Shown: positions 52,930 to 63,621, counted from the stretch's first letter. The stretch is DNA of 64,000 nucleotides from Lachnospiraceae bacterium (GCA_015058015.1 SVDM01000001.1:1-64000); one strand, 5' to 3'. Translations and numbers: made by a program. The notes: generated from the letters alone by a model not told the origin.

Positions 52930-54060
52930 ATGGAAATAAACAAACTTAAATTGATGACCATCGTGGGAACAAGGCCGGAGATTATCAAAATGTCTGAAAT
53001 AATCAAAAAGGCCGATCAATACTTTGACCAGACTCTGGTACATACAGGTCAAAATTATGATTATGAGCTTAACAAAGTGTTCTTTGACGATTTAGGTCTT
53101 CGTGAACCTGATTACTATCTTGGTGTGGTTGGGGATAATCTGGGCCAGACCATGGGCAATGTTATTTCCAAGTCTTACGAATTGATGGAAAAGGTTAAAC
53201 CGGACGCATTGATTGTTCTTGGTGATACTAACTCATGTCTATGTGTTATTTCTGCCAAGAGACTTAAGATTCCCATATTCCATATGGAAGCAGGAAATCG
53301 CTGTAAGGATGAGAATCTTCCGGAGGAAGTTATCCGTAGAATTGTTGATGTAACCAGCGACGTGAATCTTTGTTATTCAGAGCATGCCAGAAGATATATT
53401 CTTGATTCCGGTGTTAAGCCTGAATACACCTACGTTGTGGGATCCCCAATGGCGGAAGTTTTAGGAAAGTGCAAAGAACAAATTGAACAGAGCAAGGTTC
53501 TTACCGATTTGGGACTTGAAGCAGGCAAGTATATTCTTCTTTCTGCACACAGGGAAGAAAACATTGATATAGAAGAAAATTTCTTTAGCTTAATGAATGC
53601 TGTAAATGCAATGGCAGAGAACTATGATATGCCCATTCTTTACTCATGCCATCCGAGAAGTAAGAAATACATTGAAGCCAGAGAATTTGTGTTTGATAAG
53701 AGGGTTATACAGCATAAGCCTCTAGGATTTTTTGATTATAATAAATTACAACAGCATGCTTTCTGCGTTGTTTCTGATAGTGGAACTATTCCGGAGGAGG
53801 GAGCATACTTCAAGTTTCCTGCGGTGTCTATAAGAACTAGTACGGAAAGGCCGGAGGCCATGGATAAGGGCGTTTTTGTTATTGGGTCCATAACTACTGA
53901 GCAGGTTCTTCAGGCGGTTAATCTTGCTGTATCAATGCATGCAAATGGGGATGATGCTGTGGATGTTCCCGCCTATATTGATGACAATGTAAGCACCAAA
54001 GTTATAAAGATTATTCAGAGTTATGTAGGCATTATTGATAGGATGGTATGGAGAAAATAA
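52930..54060 (+). CDS. UDP-N-acetylglucosamine 2-epimerase-type enzyme (WecB/FnlC-like)
   Basis: 376 residues, normal family length. KLMTIVGTRPEIIKM, VHTGQNYDYELNKVFFDDL, VLGDTNSCL, HMEAGNRC, SAHREENI and SDSGTIPEEGAYFKFP are the hallmark motifs of UDP-HexNAc 2-epimerases. In the FucNAc route this step converts the C2 position at the end. GGAGGAG lies before the ATG. Confidence 0.92.
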   Translation: MEINKLKLMTIVGTRPEIIKMSEIIKKADQYFDQTLVHTGQNYDYELNKVFFDDLGLREPDYYLGVVGDNLGQTMGNVISKSYELMEKVKPDALIVLGDTNSCLCVISAKRLKIPIFHMEAGNRCKDENLPEEVIRRIVDVTSDVNLCYSEHARRYILDSGVKPEYTYVVGSPMAEVLGKCKEQIEQSKVLTDLGLEAGKYILLSAHREENIDIEENFFSLMNAVNAMAENYDMPILYSCHPRSKKYIEAREFVFDKRVIQHKPLGFFDYNKLQQHAFCVVSDSGTIPEEGAYFKFPAVSIRTSTERPEAMDKGVFVIGSITTEQVLQAVNLAVSMHANGDDAVDVPAYIDDNVSTKVIKIIQSYVGIIDRMVWRK

Positions 54061-54091
54061 TTCTGTATATAGTTAAGGAGAGACATAGATA

Positions 54092-55141
54092 ATGGATAAA
54101 GGCAATACGGGCTTATTTACTAATAAAACCCTTATGATTACAGGCGGTACAGGATCATTTGGAAACGCTGTTCTTAATCGTTTCCTTAAGACTGATATTG
54201 GAGAAATTCGGATTTTCTCTCGTGATGAGAAGAAACAGGATGATATGCGGCACGAATTCCAGATGAAGATGCCCGAAGTAGCAGATAAGATTAAGTTTTA
54301 TATCGGGGATGTTCGAGATATTCAGTCAATTAGAGGCGCTATTCACGGGGTTGACTACATTTTCCATGCAGCGGCATTGAAACAGGTTCCATCATGTGAG
54401 TTCTTTCCTATGGAAGCAGTAAGAACCAACGTAATTGGAACTGATAATGTCTTAACGGCAGCTATTGAAGAGGGTGTTAAGTCAGTTATCTGCCTGTCAA
54501 CGGATAAGGCGGCATATCCTATTAATGCCATGGGAATTACAAAGGCTATTGAAGAAAAGATTGCGGTGGCAAAGTCAAGGATGTCAGGGAATACAAAGAT
54601 ATGTTGTACTAGATACGGAAATGTTATGTGCTCCAGAGGATCAGTTATTCCACTATGGATTGACCAGATAAAAGCTGGTAATCCTATAACAGTAACTGAG
54701 CCCAACATGACCCGATTCATTATGAGCCTTGAAGAGGCTGTAGAACTTGTTTTATTTGCATTTGAAAAAGGAGAGAACGGTGACCTGTTAATTATGAAGG
54801 CTCCGGCTTGTACGATCAAAACACAGGCAGAGGCTGTGTGCGAAATATTTGGGGCTAGCAAGGATGATATAAAGATTATTGGTATACGTCACGGTGAAAA
54901 GATGTATGAGACACTTTTGACTAACGAAGAATGTGCTAAGGCAATTGATCTCGGTAGGTTCTATCGTGTTCCGGCTGATAATAGAGGATTAAATTATGAT
55001 AAGTACTTCAAGGATGGAGATGACAAGAGGAATACGCTTATAGAGTTCAACAGTAATAATACCCGAAGACTAAATTTAGAGGAGACTAAAGAAACCATTT
55101 CAAAGCTCCAATATATAAAAGAAAGACTTGCCGAAGATTAA
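54092..55141 (+). CDS. UDP-GlcNAc 4,6-dehydratase/5-epimerase (CapE/FnlA-like)
   Basis: 349 residues. LMITGGTGSFGNAVL is the NAD-binding motif; IFSRDEKKQDDMR, FHAAALKQVPSCE, LSTDKAAYPINAMGITK and EPNMTRFIMSLEEA are typical of CapE/FnlA. In place of the usual catalytic Tyr there is Met in MGITK, as in the inverting CapE branch. First step of UDP-L-FucNAc synthesis. RBS AAGGAGAG upstream. Confidence 0.92.
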   Translation: MDKGNTGLFTNKTLMITGGTGSFGNAVLNRFLKTDIGEIRIFSRDEKKQDDMRHEFQMKMPEVADKIKFYIGDVRDIQSIRGAIHGVDYIFHAAALKQVPSCEFFPMEAVRTNVIGTDNVLTAAIEEGVKSVICLSTDKAAYPINAMGITKAIEEKIAVAKSRMSGNTKICCTRYGNVMCSRGSVIPLWIDQIKAGNPITVTEPNMTRFIMSLEEAVELVLFAFEKGENGDLLIMKAPACTIKTQAEAVCEIFGASKDDIKIIGIRHGEKMYETLLTNEECAKAIDLGRFYRVPADNRGLNYDKYFKDGDDKRNTLIEFNSNNTRRLNLEETKETISKLQYIKERLAED

Positions 55142-55391
55142 TGAGATAACAAGGATATTTTATGAATGTACTGAAATATATAGTAATGGAGGAAGTTGTT
55201 AAGAAACAATAGTTATTTTCGTTATATGATATGTTGGAGTATTGTCAGGCTAGTTAATGATTAGAGTGTTTGGACCAAATTATTTTTCTCTTGTTCCGAT
55301 TTGGAATTCCTTCTGAACTCTCTTGGACCATGGAAGAAGATTCGTTCTGGATTGATTAATTCATTATGCTTACTATCCAAGGTGAGTATAG

Positions 55392-57281
55392 TTGATATCA
55401 GCAATGGATATTGGAATGAAATTTCATGGTAGAATACTGTGGCGCTATAAAAAGAATACTAGATTGTGGAGGGCGTATTTGTTGATTATTAAGTCGGTAT
55501 TATTCATAGTTATTATGACAATTCTGTCAATGGTAATTGGCAAAAATATTGTTGTACATTTGAATATTGATCATGACAGTTTAGCATTTACCTTCATATG
55601 CGGATTAATGATTATGCTGGCGACATTTCTTCCAGTTGCTTTGATATGTACTTTTGCCAGGGCGTCATTGACAATTCTTACAGTAATATGGATAGGCATT
55701 ACATTGGTAATATGTGCTTTTGGATTAAAAAAAGAGAGCAAACACCGGATTCTGTTATTTCGTGACTCTTTAAAGAAGAATAAGATAACTATTTTGATTT
55801 TGATAGTTCTTCTACTCATTCTAATCCAGGTTTATTTTGTAGTTGTTAATTGGCATTCGGATGCGGATGATGCCACCTATGTTGGGATTGCTACTACATC
55901 TCTATATTCCGACAGTATTAATCAGTTCAATCCTCTGACTGGAGCACAGATTGATGTGGCTCAGTTCAAGGATTATATCTTGGCGCCTTTCTCAATATTC
56001 TGGGCAATGATAGCGAAGCTTTTTGCTATTCATCCGGCCATTGTTATGCATACATTGATGCCTATAATATTTATTCCCTTCAGTTATATGGTATATTTCT
56101 TGATTGGACGTAGGCTTTTAAAAGATAAGGATAAAACATGGTGTTTTTTATTATTTGTAGCACTAATTAACATATTCGGGAATTGGTCCATAAGATCCAC
56201 ATCTACCTTTTTGTTATTTAGAATATGGCAAGGCAAAGCGGTACTGTGCTCAATCCTTATTCCGTTGACAGTCTTGTTGCTTACAAGATTAAAAGACGAA
56301 GGCGCGACTATTTGGGATTGGCTCCTGTTGTTCTTATGTATGTCATCCGCGTGTCTTGTATCAGGCATGGGACCTATTCTTATGATTCCGCTGCTTGTGG
56401 TGTACATGGTTATTGATTTAGTACAGAAGAGAAACATAAAAAGAATGGGAGGATATTTGCTATGCGGAGTTCCTCTGTATATTATTGCCGGGCTGTATGC
56501 TTTGTTAAGTAATGGGGTTAAGTACTAATTAGATATGAATTTATTTGATTTTAACACTGTAAAGAATTTATATGAGCTTTTTACTTTGGGAACACCGATA
56601 TTTGCGTTATTTGTTATCGTGACGGTCGGTTTAATCTTTATGCGGACAGATAAGACCGTTCTTATGAATTATCTTGTTCCAACTGTAATACTTACTGTCA
56701 TTGTTCTTAATCCTATTACTATGGCAATTGGATTAAAGGGAATAGGATCTGAACTTCGACTGGTGAGAGTATATTGGCTCTTTCCGGTAGTGGTTGTTTT
56801 TGCTTTTATTCTTACAAAACTTTTGTTCTATAAGGAGAGCAGGCGCTATCGCACGTTTGTAGTAGCCATGTCTGTCGCAGCTATACTTTTCTTTGGAAAA
56901 TATATGTTTTCAGCTGATAATTTCTCCGCATCAGAGAATCTATATAAGGTGCCTAATGATGTTATAGAGATATGTCAAGCTATTGAGGAAGATGGCAATG
57001 AAGGCCTTATTCTTCCTAATCCTGAGTATGTGGAGTACTACAGGCAGTATGATGCTAACATGAAGTTGGTCTATGGAAGAGATGCTTACCTAAATAATTA
57101 TTATATAAAACTCGGTGCGGATGTATATGATATGAAATGGGTCGGAGCGGTCCTAAAGAGCACAAAGGCCAAGTATTGGATAGCTACAAAGGATAGAAAA
57201 ACTTCAATTAACCTTAATCCCAAGAATTATAGTGTTTTATGTGAAGTCGGAGATTATGTCATATACAAGTGTACTATATAA
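55392..57281 (+). pseudogene. Large membrane protein gene (DUF6077-like) split by one in-frame stop
   Basis: The first part (378 residues, TTG start behind GGTGAG, or ATG at 55404) has about nine hydrophobic segments and DSADDATYVGIATTSL-type external loop (seen as SDADDATYVGIA). It ends in a TAA at 56526-56528. The same frame continues without shift (LDMNLFDFN) for 250 more codons with four hydrophobic segments and a C-terminal external domain, ending at 57281. Together they match the length and layout of one long membrane protein of polysaccharide loci (DUF6077-like, from memory). A single TAC/TAT to TAA change explains it. Confidence 0.7.
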
Positions 57282-57318
57282 TTGAAGGATAGGTGACTAT
57301 AAGGGAATTGTCACCCCC

Positions 57319-57347
57319 TTGCACCTCATTAAGCAATTTAGTATAAT
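57319..57347 (+). promoter_or_regulatory. Sigma-A promoter of the GGDEF/EAL gene
   Basis: TTGCAC (57319-57324), 17 bases, perfect TATAAT (57342-57347). CCCCC precedes the -35, but a real -35 is present, so it is kept apart from the CCCCC-box promoters. Confidence 0.7.
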
Positions 57348-57366
57348 ATTACTTGTATTTCCCTGT

Positions 57367-57400
57367 ATTATCAGTACAATTTGTGGATTGTGCTGATAAT
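57367..57400. promoter_or_regulatory. Inverted repeat downstream of the GGDEF/EAL promoter
   Basis: ATTATCAGTACAAT and ATTGTGCTGATAAT are complementary except one wobble, separated by TTGTGG. It lies about 13 bases after the expected transcript start: either an operator or a 5' leader hairpin. Confidence 0.6.
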
Positions 57401-57441
57401 TCGGATATACTAATATATTGCGGGCGTAGTGGGGACTAGAA

Positions 57442-60400
57442 ATGAAAGGTTATAACAACAAGACTCACGAAGATGGTTCTATTCTTCGTGCGGATTCTAT
57501 TATTAAGCAGATACCGGCAGGTATAGCTATACTTGCCGTCAACACTTCTATATCAATCAAGAACGCCAATGATGAATTCTACCACATCTTAGGTTACAAG
57601 GATGAGCAGGATTTCATGATTAACAATGGCGAAGATATCCATTCCCTTATCTCCGAATCTGACTATGAATATCTAAAGAAAGCTTTTGGTAAAAGCTCCG
57701 GCAGGTTCGAAACATACGATTATAGGCTGAAGATGAGAAGGCCTATAACAGGGGAGAGCATCCACATACTACTTAGATACAGATACATGGAACATACAGC
57801 AGAGACGGCACTCTTCCAAGTTAGTATAAGCGACATCACCAGGAACTTTGACTTGGAAAAGGATGGCGGTTTTAGCGGGCTGAGGCGACCGGGCCATATA
57901 ACGGAGGAATTCTCTTTTACATATGACGTGGGAGAGGATGTTCTTACTGTACCCATGGAAAGTTTCCTTGGTCAGCAGCACGATACGGTTTTATCCGGCT
58001 TTATAACTGACCGCAAATGGGAGGTGTATATCCCTGAGAAGGAAAGACTTAAAGTTGAAGCCTCTATGAAGAATGCCATGGAATGGCCCAATACAGGGGA
58101 GTTCGTAATACAAAGCAGGACTTCTTCTGATAAGCATAGCCAGTGGTTTAAGATTTATTATAAGAATGATGCCGCTCCGGATGGCAAAGCCACAAAAGTA
58201 ATGGGACGTGTGGTTGATATCACAGATCTCCGGGAGATGGATTACAAGGTATCCAGAGGCATAAGTAACGACCCGGTAACAGGTTTTTATAATTACAAGA
58301 CATTTTCCGGCAAGGTTAAGGAACTCTTAGAGGATGACGTAACTAAGAGAAGTTACATAATCGTATTAAGCATCAACAATTTTGACCTCATTAGTACGGA
58401 GTTTGGAACTGCATTTACAGATGCAGTTATTCAGAATGTCTCAGTGAAGATGTTCAAGCTTGTACGTGAATCGGACCTTTGCTGCAGGCTTGATAAGCAG
58501 ACCTTTGCCATCTGGTTTAGGAATATCGAGCCGGACATTGTAAGCGCCAAGGCCAAGGAGCTTTGCAACGCCATATCCAGTGTATACAGCGGCGAGAGAG
58601 ACATTAATATCCTAAGCTGCGCCGGTATATCCGACAATGACGGACATCTATCCTTCGAGGATATGCTACTTCAGGCATACAGTGCCATGAAGTATGCCTC
58701 CAAGCAGGAGAATAAATGCACCGTTTTATATCGTGAGAATATGCCCCTTGTGGATATGAAGACCGATAACTTCGAGAATGACCTCTACTACAGGATTAAG
58801 AACCATGACGTGGAGCTCTTATCCTTTGCCTTCGGCCTTCTGGTTAATTCCAGGGACCTCATTAGCTCCTCCAATCTCTTGCTGGAGAGAATCGGCGAGA
58901 GATACAACTTAGATGACATCGTGGTTACGGAGATAGACTGGATGAACGAGTGCCAGACGGTGAAGAACCACTGGTCCAGAAAGCATGGTCACAGACCACC
59001 TTATGAACTGCCGGAGGATGCAGACAGACTTCTTCGGGGAGACAATTACAGTGTTGATGAACGAGGCATGTTCACCTTCAATGATGACGTGGACGAAGAA
59101 TGGGCTATGACATTTAAAAAATGTGGCTACAAGATTAAGTCCATGATTGGTTGCCCCTACTACGTTAGTGAAGAACTGGCGGGATTCATCGGCTTTATAG
59201 ATGAGAATCATAAGCGTGACTGGTCAGATTATATTGTGAGTACTTTCCGAGAGATTGCCAGCATTATGACGGTATTTATCTCCATAGATAACAATCGCCA
59301 GAGGGACCAGAACACTATTAAGGAGCTCTCCAGCAGGGATAAGCTGACAGGCTTATACAACATGAGCGAGTTTAGAAAGAGGGCTCTTGAACTGGCAGGT
59401 AATCTGGGGGAGGATGACAAGTTGGTGCTCCTCTTTACGGATATCAACAACTTCGCATACATTAACGACTCCTACGGTCAGGTGGCAGGAGACTCTCTGC
59501 TTCGTGACTTTGGCAAATATCTAAAAAAACGAGACAACATCTCATGCAGGGTTTACTCGGACTACTTCATCACCATAGGTATCGTGCGTCCCGGAAACCT
59601 GGAGTATTCATCCGTCATAAGGGCCAATAGGAAGTTTGAACGCCTTACCAAGGAGAAGTTCCCCTTAAGCAATATCAGGTTATCTACGGGACTCTTTACT
59701 TTCAGACCCGGCGAATGCGATATAGACACCGCTATAGACAATGCCAACATGGCCCGTAAGGCCTGTAAGCAGGATGGAAACTTAGGTTGCGTGGTATATG
59801 ATGAGAGTATGCGCCGCATCCGTGAGAATGAGCAGAAGTTCGTGGGTGGCTTGCAGGATGCCATCCAAAACGGGGAGTTCAGACTCTACCTACAGCCGAA
59901 ATTCAGGATGGATACCAAAGAGGTTATCGGTGCGGAAGCCTTGTCAAGATGGATTACTTCCGACGGAGTGGTGCATTACCCGGATGAATTTATCCCTATG
60001 TTTGAGAAGAAGGGTCAGATTGTTCAGGTGGACTTCTTCATCTACGAACAGGTCCTTAACTTTATGAAGAAGTGGAAGATGTCCGGGAAAGACTTAATCC
60101 CCATCTCTGTCAACTTCTCAAGGCTTAACGTGTGCCACGAGAACTTCGTAGACGAATTAGATAAGCTGGCAAGCTACTATGATATTGAACCTTCCATGAT
60201 TGAGGTTGAGATTACTGAAAGCGCTATCTCCACCGGTAATGACGAGATGATAAATGTCTTAGGAGAGCTTAGATCCTACGGCTTCGTAGTGGACATGGAC
60301 GACTTCGGAAGAGGCTTATCATCCCTAAATATGCTTCTTAATGCCCCCATTGATATAGTAAAGGTGGATAAGGATTTCCTTAGCAATACCTTGGATGGTC

Positions 60401-60594
60401 GTGGCAAGAAGTATATAGAACATGTAGGGGGCCTTATTAATGCAGCCGACAAGGATATCATCTTTGAGGGCGTGGAGAATGAAGAGCAGGCAGAGTTTCT
60501 GTTAGAGTGCGGTTATAAGAAGGCCCAGGGCTTCTTATTCGATACCCCCATGGAAGCTGGGGAATTCGAAAAAAAGTATATCTATTCATCTTGA
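57442..60594 (+). CDS. PAS / degenerate GGDEF (x2) / GAF-like / EAL cyclic-di-GMP protein
   Basis: 1050 residues. N-terminal PAS-like region (about 15-130) and a second sensory part to about 255; first GGDEF-like domain at about 270-410 with RLDKQTF where GG(D/E)EF should be; GAF-like region at about 440-610; second GGDEF-like domain at about 630-770 with RVYSDYF; EAL domain at about 790-1040 with GAEALSRW, ISVNFSRLNV, VEITESA, DDFGRGLSSL, KVDKDF and EGVENEEQ. Both cyclase sites are degenerate while the EAL residues look complete, so it should degrade c-di-GMP. Base composition is less AT-rich than the island. Confidence 0.9.
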   Translation: MKGYNNKTHEDGSILRADSIIKQIPAGIAILAVNTSISIKNANDEFYHILGYKDEQDFMINNGEDIHSLISESDYEYLKKAFGKSSGRFETYDYRLKMRRPITGESIHILLRYRYMEHTAETALFQVSISDITRNFDLEKDGGFSGLRRPGHITEEFSFTYDVGEDVLTVPMESFLGQQHDTVLSGFITDRKWEVYIPEKERLKVEASMKNAMEWPNTGEFVIQSRTSSDKHSQWFKIYYKNDAAPDGKATKVMGRVVDITDLREMDYKVSRGISNDPVTGFYNYKTFSGKVKELLEDDVTKRSYIIVLSINNFDLISTEFGTAFTDAVIQNVSVKMFKLVRESDLCCRLDKQTFAIWFRNIEPDIVSAKAKELCNAISSVYSGERDINILSCAGISDNDGHLSFEDMLLQAYSAMKYASKQENKCTVLYRENMPLVDMKTDNFENDLYYRIKNHDVELLSFAFGLLVNSRDLISSSNLLLERIGERYNLDDIVVTEIDWMNECQTVKNHWSRKHGHRPPYELPEDADRLLRGDNYSVDERGMFTFNDDVDEEWAMTFKKCGYKIKSMIGCPYYVSEELAGFIGFIDENHKRDWSDYIVSTFREIASIMTVFISIDNNRQRDQNTIKELSSRDKLTGLYNMSEFRKRALELAGNLGEDDKLVLLFTDINNFAYINDSYGQVAGDSLLRDFGKYLKKRDNISCRVYSDYFITIGIVRPGNLEYSSVIRANRKFERLTKEKFPLSNIRLSTGLFTFRPGECDIDTAIDNANMARKACKQDGNLGCVVYDESMRRIRENEQKFVGGLQDAIQNGEFRLYLQPKFRMDTKEVIGAEALSRWITSDGVVHYPDEFIPMFEKKGQIVQVDFFIYEQVLNFMKKWKMSGKDLIPISVNFSRLNVCHENFVDELDKLASYYDIEPSMIEVEITESAISTGNDEMINVLGELRSYGFVVDMDDFGRGLSSLNMLLNAPIDIVKVDKDFLSNTLDGRGKKYIEHVGGLINAADKDIIFEGVENEEQAEFLLECGYKKAQGFLFDTPMEAGEFEKKYIYSS

Positions 60595-60599
60595 TTTTC

Positions 60600-60628
60600 T
60601 TGAAATGGAAGATACGCTGTGATAAAAT
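60600..60628 (+). promoter_or_regulatory. Promoter of the small membrane protein gene
   Basis: TTGAAA (60600-60605), 17 bases, TAAAAT (60623-60628), 44 bases before the ATG. Confidence 0.6.
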
Positions 60629-60671
60629 AACTCTAAGTAAATAGGAAAAGACTTAACTTGGGAGGTAAGTT

Positions 60672-60833
60672 ATGGTTGAATTTATTAATGCATTTTTATC
60701 ATACGGACTTTTAGTTGTTATATTCGCTGCTATTATGATTGTTGGCGGATTTATCGGAGTGAAGTTGTCTGCGGCTAAGAAGGGCAAGGCTGAGGCAGCA
60801 GCTGCTACTACGACTGAAGGGCAGAAAGAGTAA
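60672..60833 (+). CDS. Small single-span membrane protein
   Basis: 53 residues after GGAGG (60661-60665). One hydrophobic helix (YGLLVVIFAAIMIVGGFIGV) is followed by a basic and alanine-rich cytosolic tail (SAAKKGKAEAAAATTTEG). No known family. Good ribosome site and own promoter support it as real. It lies just before alaS. Confidence 0.75.
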   Translation: MVEFINAFLSYGLLVVIFAAIMIVGGFIGVKLSAAKKGKAEAAAATTTEGQKE

Positions 60834-60877
60834 GCGCAAGGCTTATTTCACAACTTACTATTTTGACTATTATACTG

Positions 60878-60897
60878 CTCCGGCGGATACGCCGGAG
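60878..60897 (+). terminator. GC-rich hairpin between small gene and alaS
   Basis: CTCCGGCG and CGCCGGAG form a perfect 8-bp stem around GATA, followed by TAGTGTTGCGTTT. The T-run is interrupted, so it may be a terminator of the small gene or an alaS leader element; no T-box is seen. Confidence 0.55.
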
Positions 60898-60927
60898 TAG
60901 TGTTGCGTTTATTATGGAGGAATTATT

Positions 60928-63603
60928 TTGAAAGCATACGGTGTTAATGAACTTAGAAAGATGTTCTTGGATTTCTTCGAGAGCAAGGACCATTTGGTAA
61001 TGAACAGCTTCTCTCTTGTACCTCACAATGACAAGAGTCTGCTGCTTATTAATGCGGGTATGGCTCCCCTAAAGCCTTACTTTACAGGTCAGGAGATACC
61101 GCCGAGAAGAAGAGTGGCTACCTGCCAGAAGTGTATAAGAACAGGTGATATTGAAAACGTTGGTAAGACAGCAAGACATCTTACTTTCTTCGAGATGCTG
61201 GGTAATTTCTCTTTTGGTGATTACTTCAAACATGAGGCTATTGCCTGGACCTGGGAGTTTTTAACCAAGGTAGTGGGAATGGAGCCTGACAGACTCTACC
61301 CTTCCATATACGGTGAAGACGACGAGGCATTTGACATATGGACTAAGGAAATCGGAGTTCCGGCAGAGAAAATTACCAGATTCTACCGTGACGAGAACGG
61401 TGAGTGCGATAACTTCTGGGAGCACGGCGCAGGCCCCTGCGGACCTTGTTCTGAAGTATACTACGATCGTGGTGAGAAGTACGGCTGCGGTTCGCCGGAT
61501 TGTAAGGTGGGCTGTGACTGCGACCGCTTCATGGAAGTATGGAACAATGTATTTACCCAGTTTAACGGAGACGGACATGGCGGCTACGAAGAGCTGGCCA
61601 ATAAGAATATAGATACAGGTATGGGATTAGAGCGTCTTGCCGTTGTAGTTCAGGACGTGGATTCCGTATTCGACATCGATACCATGAAGGCCATAAGAGA
61701 TAAGATCTGCGAGATAGCCGGTAAGAAGTATAATGCTGATGCTATGGATGACGTATCCATCAGACTTATCACCGATCATATAAGATCTACTACATTTATG
61801 GTTTCTGATGGAATCATGCCTTCCAACGAGGGAAGAGGATATGTCCTTAGACGTCTTATTAGACGTGCCGCAAGACACGGAAGACTCCTTGGAATAGACG
61901 GATTGTTCCTTGCCAAGCTGTCTGAGACAGTTATCGCAGAGAGTAAAGACGGATATCCGGAGCTTGAGGAGAAGAAGGCATTTATCCTAAAGGTCCTTAC
62001 TCAGGAAGAAGAGAAGTTCAATAAGACAATTGACCAGGGTCTCTCAATCCTTGCTCAGATGCAGGAAGAGATGGAGAAGGCCGGTACTAAGGTGCTCTCC
62101 GGTGAGAATGCATTCAAACTGTATGACACCTACGGATTCCCTCTTGATTTAACTCTTGAGATCTTAGACGAGAAGGGATTCTCGGTGGATGAGAAGGCAT
62201 TTGATGTCTGCATGGAAGAACAGCGTGTGAAGGCTAGAAGTGCTCGTAAGACAACTAACTACATGGGCGCAGATGCTACTATCTATGAAGAACTTGATTC
62301 CGGTATAACTACGGAATTCATCGGATATGACAAGTTAGAAGCTGACCGTAAGATTACTGCTCTTGTAAAAGAGGAGGAGTCTGAAGGTGATGTATCAGGC
62401 GTTATAAGCGATATCATCGCTGAGGGAGACAGAGGAAGCATCATTGTGGCTGAGACTCCCTTCTATGCCACCATGGGTGGACAGCAGGGTGATAAAGGAG
62501 TAATTGAGACTGCAGACGGTAAGTTCGTGGTAGAAGATACAGTTAAGGTTGTGGGTAACAGATACGCTCACGTAGGTTACGTGGAGTCGGGAATCTTCAA
62601 GGTGGGAGATGACGTTACTCTTAAGGTAGATGCTACTAACAGGGCCAAGACCTGTAGGAACCACTCAGCAACTCACCTTATGCAGAAGGCTCTTCGTGAG
62701 GTCTTGGGAAGCCATGTTGAGCAGGCCGGTTCTTTCCAGGACGGAGAGAGAACACGTTTTGACTTCTCACACTTCGAGGCTATGACAGCTGAGGAACTTA
62801 AAAAAGTTGAAGACATGGTAAATGCCAAGATAATGGAGGGCATCCCAGTTGAGACCGCAATTATGTCTATAGATGAGGCTAAAAAGAGCGGAGCTATGGC
62901 TCTCTTCGGCGAGAAGTACGGTGATGAGGTACGTGTAGTAACCATGGGTGACTTCTCCAAGGAGCTGTGTGGCGGTACACATGTTAAGAACACTTCCGAT
63001 ATCGCAGCATTTAAGATTATCTCTGAAAGCGGTATCGCTGCGGGAGTAAGACGTATCGAAGCCCTTACAGGGGACAATGTATTCGCTTATTACGAGAATA
63101 TAGAGAAAGAATTAAACGAGGCTGCCAAGGTGGTTAAGTCCACACCGGCCAACCTTATTGACAGACTTGAGAAGCTCATGGAAGAGGTTAAGGCTCTTCA
63201 AAGCGAGAATGAATCATTAAAGAGCAAGGCTGCTAAAGATGCTCTTGGTGATGTAATGGATAAAGTTGTTGAGGTTAATGGTGTTAAGCTTCTGGCTACT
63301 TCTGTATCGGGAGTAGACATGAACGGCCTCCGAGACCTTGGAGATCAGCTTAAGACTAAGCTGGGCGAGGGTGTAGTAGTTCTTGCATCTGATATGGATG
63401 GCAAGGTTAACCTCATTGCTATGGCAACAGACGAAGCCCAGAAAAAGGGTGCTCACGCAGGCAACCTGATTAAAGCAATCGCAGCTAAGGTAGGCGGCGG
63501 TGGCGGCGGTAAGCCGGGCATGGCCCAGGCCGGAGGAAAGAATCCGGCGGGGATAGCAGAGGCATTGGAAGAAGTTAAGAGTGTGTTAGAAGGACAAGTG
63601 TAA
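60928..63603 (+). CDS. alaS: Alanyl-tRNA synthetase
   Basis: 891 residues, full length, starting at TTG 6 bases after GGAGGAA. Class II core: KDHLVMNSFSLVP, NAGMAPLKPYFTGQE, FFEMLGNFSFGDYFK, CGPCSEVYYDRG; editing domain with HSATHLMQKALR and the zinc-binding CGGTHV; C-terminal C-Ala domain with GGGGGGKPGMAQAGG. It charges tRNA-Ala in the cytoplasm. Core housekeeping gene marking the edge of the accessory DNA. Confidence 0.97.
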   Translation: MKAYGVNELRKMFLDFFESKDHLVMNSFSLVPHNDKSLLLINAGMAPLKPYFTGQEIPPRRRVATCQKCIRTGDIENVGKTARHLTFFEMLGNFSFGDYFKHEAIAWTWEFLTKVVGMEPDRLYPSIYGEDDEAFDIWTKEIGVPAEKITRFYRDENGECDNFWEHGAGPCGPCSEVYYDRGEKYGCGSPDCKVGCDCDRFMEVWNNVFTQFNGDGHGGYEELANKNIDTGMGLERLAVVVQDVDSVFDIDTMKAIRDKICEIAGKKYNADAMDDVSIRLITDHIRSTTFMVSDGIMPSNEGRGYVLRRLIRRAARHGRLLGIDGLFLAKLSETVIAESKDGYPELEEKKAFILKVLTQEEEKFNKTIDQGLSILAQMQEEMEKAGTKVLSGENAFKLYDTYGFPLDLTLEILDEKGFSVDEKAFDVCMEEQRVKARSARKTTNYMGADATIYEELDSGITTEFIGYDKLEADRKITALVKEEESEGDVSGVISDIIAEGDRGSIIVAETPFYATMGGQQGDKGVIETADGKFVVEDTVKVVGNRYAHVGYVESGIFKVGDDVTLKVDATNRAKTCRNHSATHLMQKALREVLGSHVEQAGSFQDGERTRFDFSHFEAMTAEELKKVEDMVNAKIMEGIPVETAIMSIDEAKKSGAMALFGEKYGDEVRVVTMGDFSKELCGGTHVKNTSDIAAFKIISESGIAAGVRRIEALTGDNVFAYYENIEKELNEAAKVVKSTPANLIDRLEKLMEEVKALQSENESLKSKAAKDALGDVMDKVVEVNGVKLLATSVSGVDMNGLRDLGDQLKTKLGEGVVVLASDMDGKVNLIAMATDEAQKKGAHAGNLIKAIAAKVGGGGGGKPGMAQAGGKNPAGIAEALEEVKSVLEGQV

Positions 63604-63621
63604 GATAGGGGAAGTATTCGA

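Noticed and set aside
57314-57347. CCCCC with TATAAT after 23 bases before the GGDEF/EAL gene
   Set aside because: The spacing differs, the TATA part of the box is absent and a good -35 (TTGCAC) with a 17-base spacer explains the promoter.
62673-63077. Minus-strand 134-codon frame inside alaS
   Set aside because: It lies antisense in a conserved housekeeping gene and has no start context.
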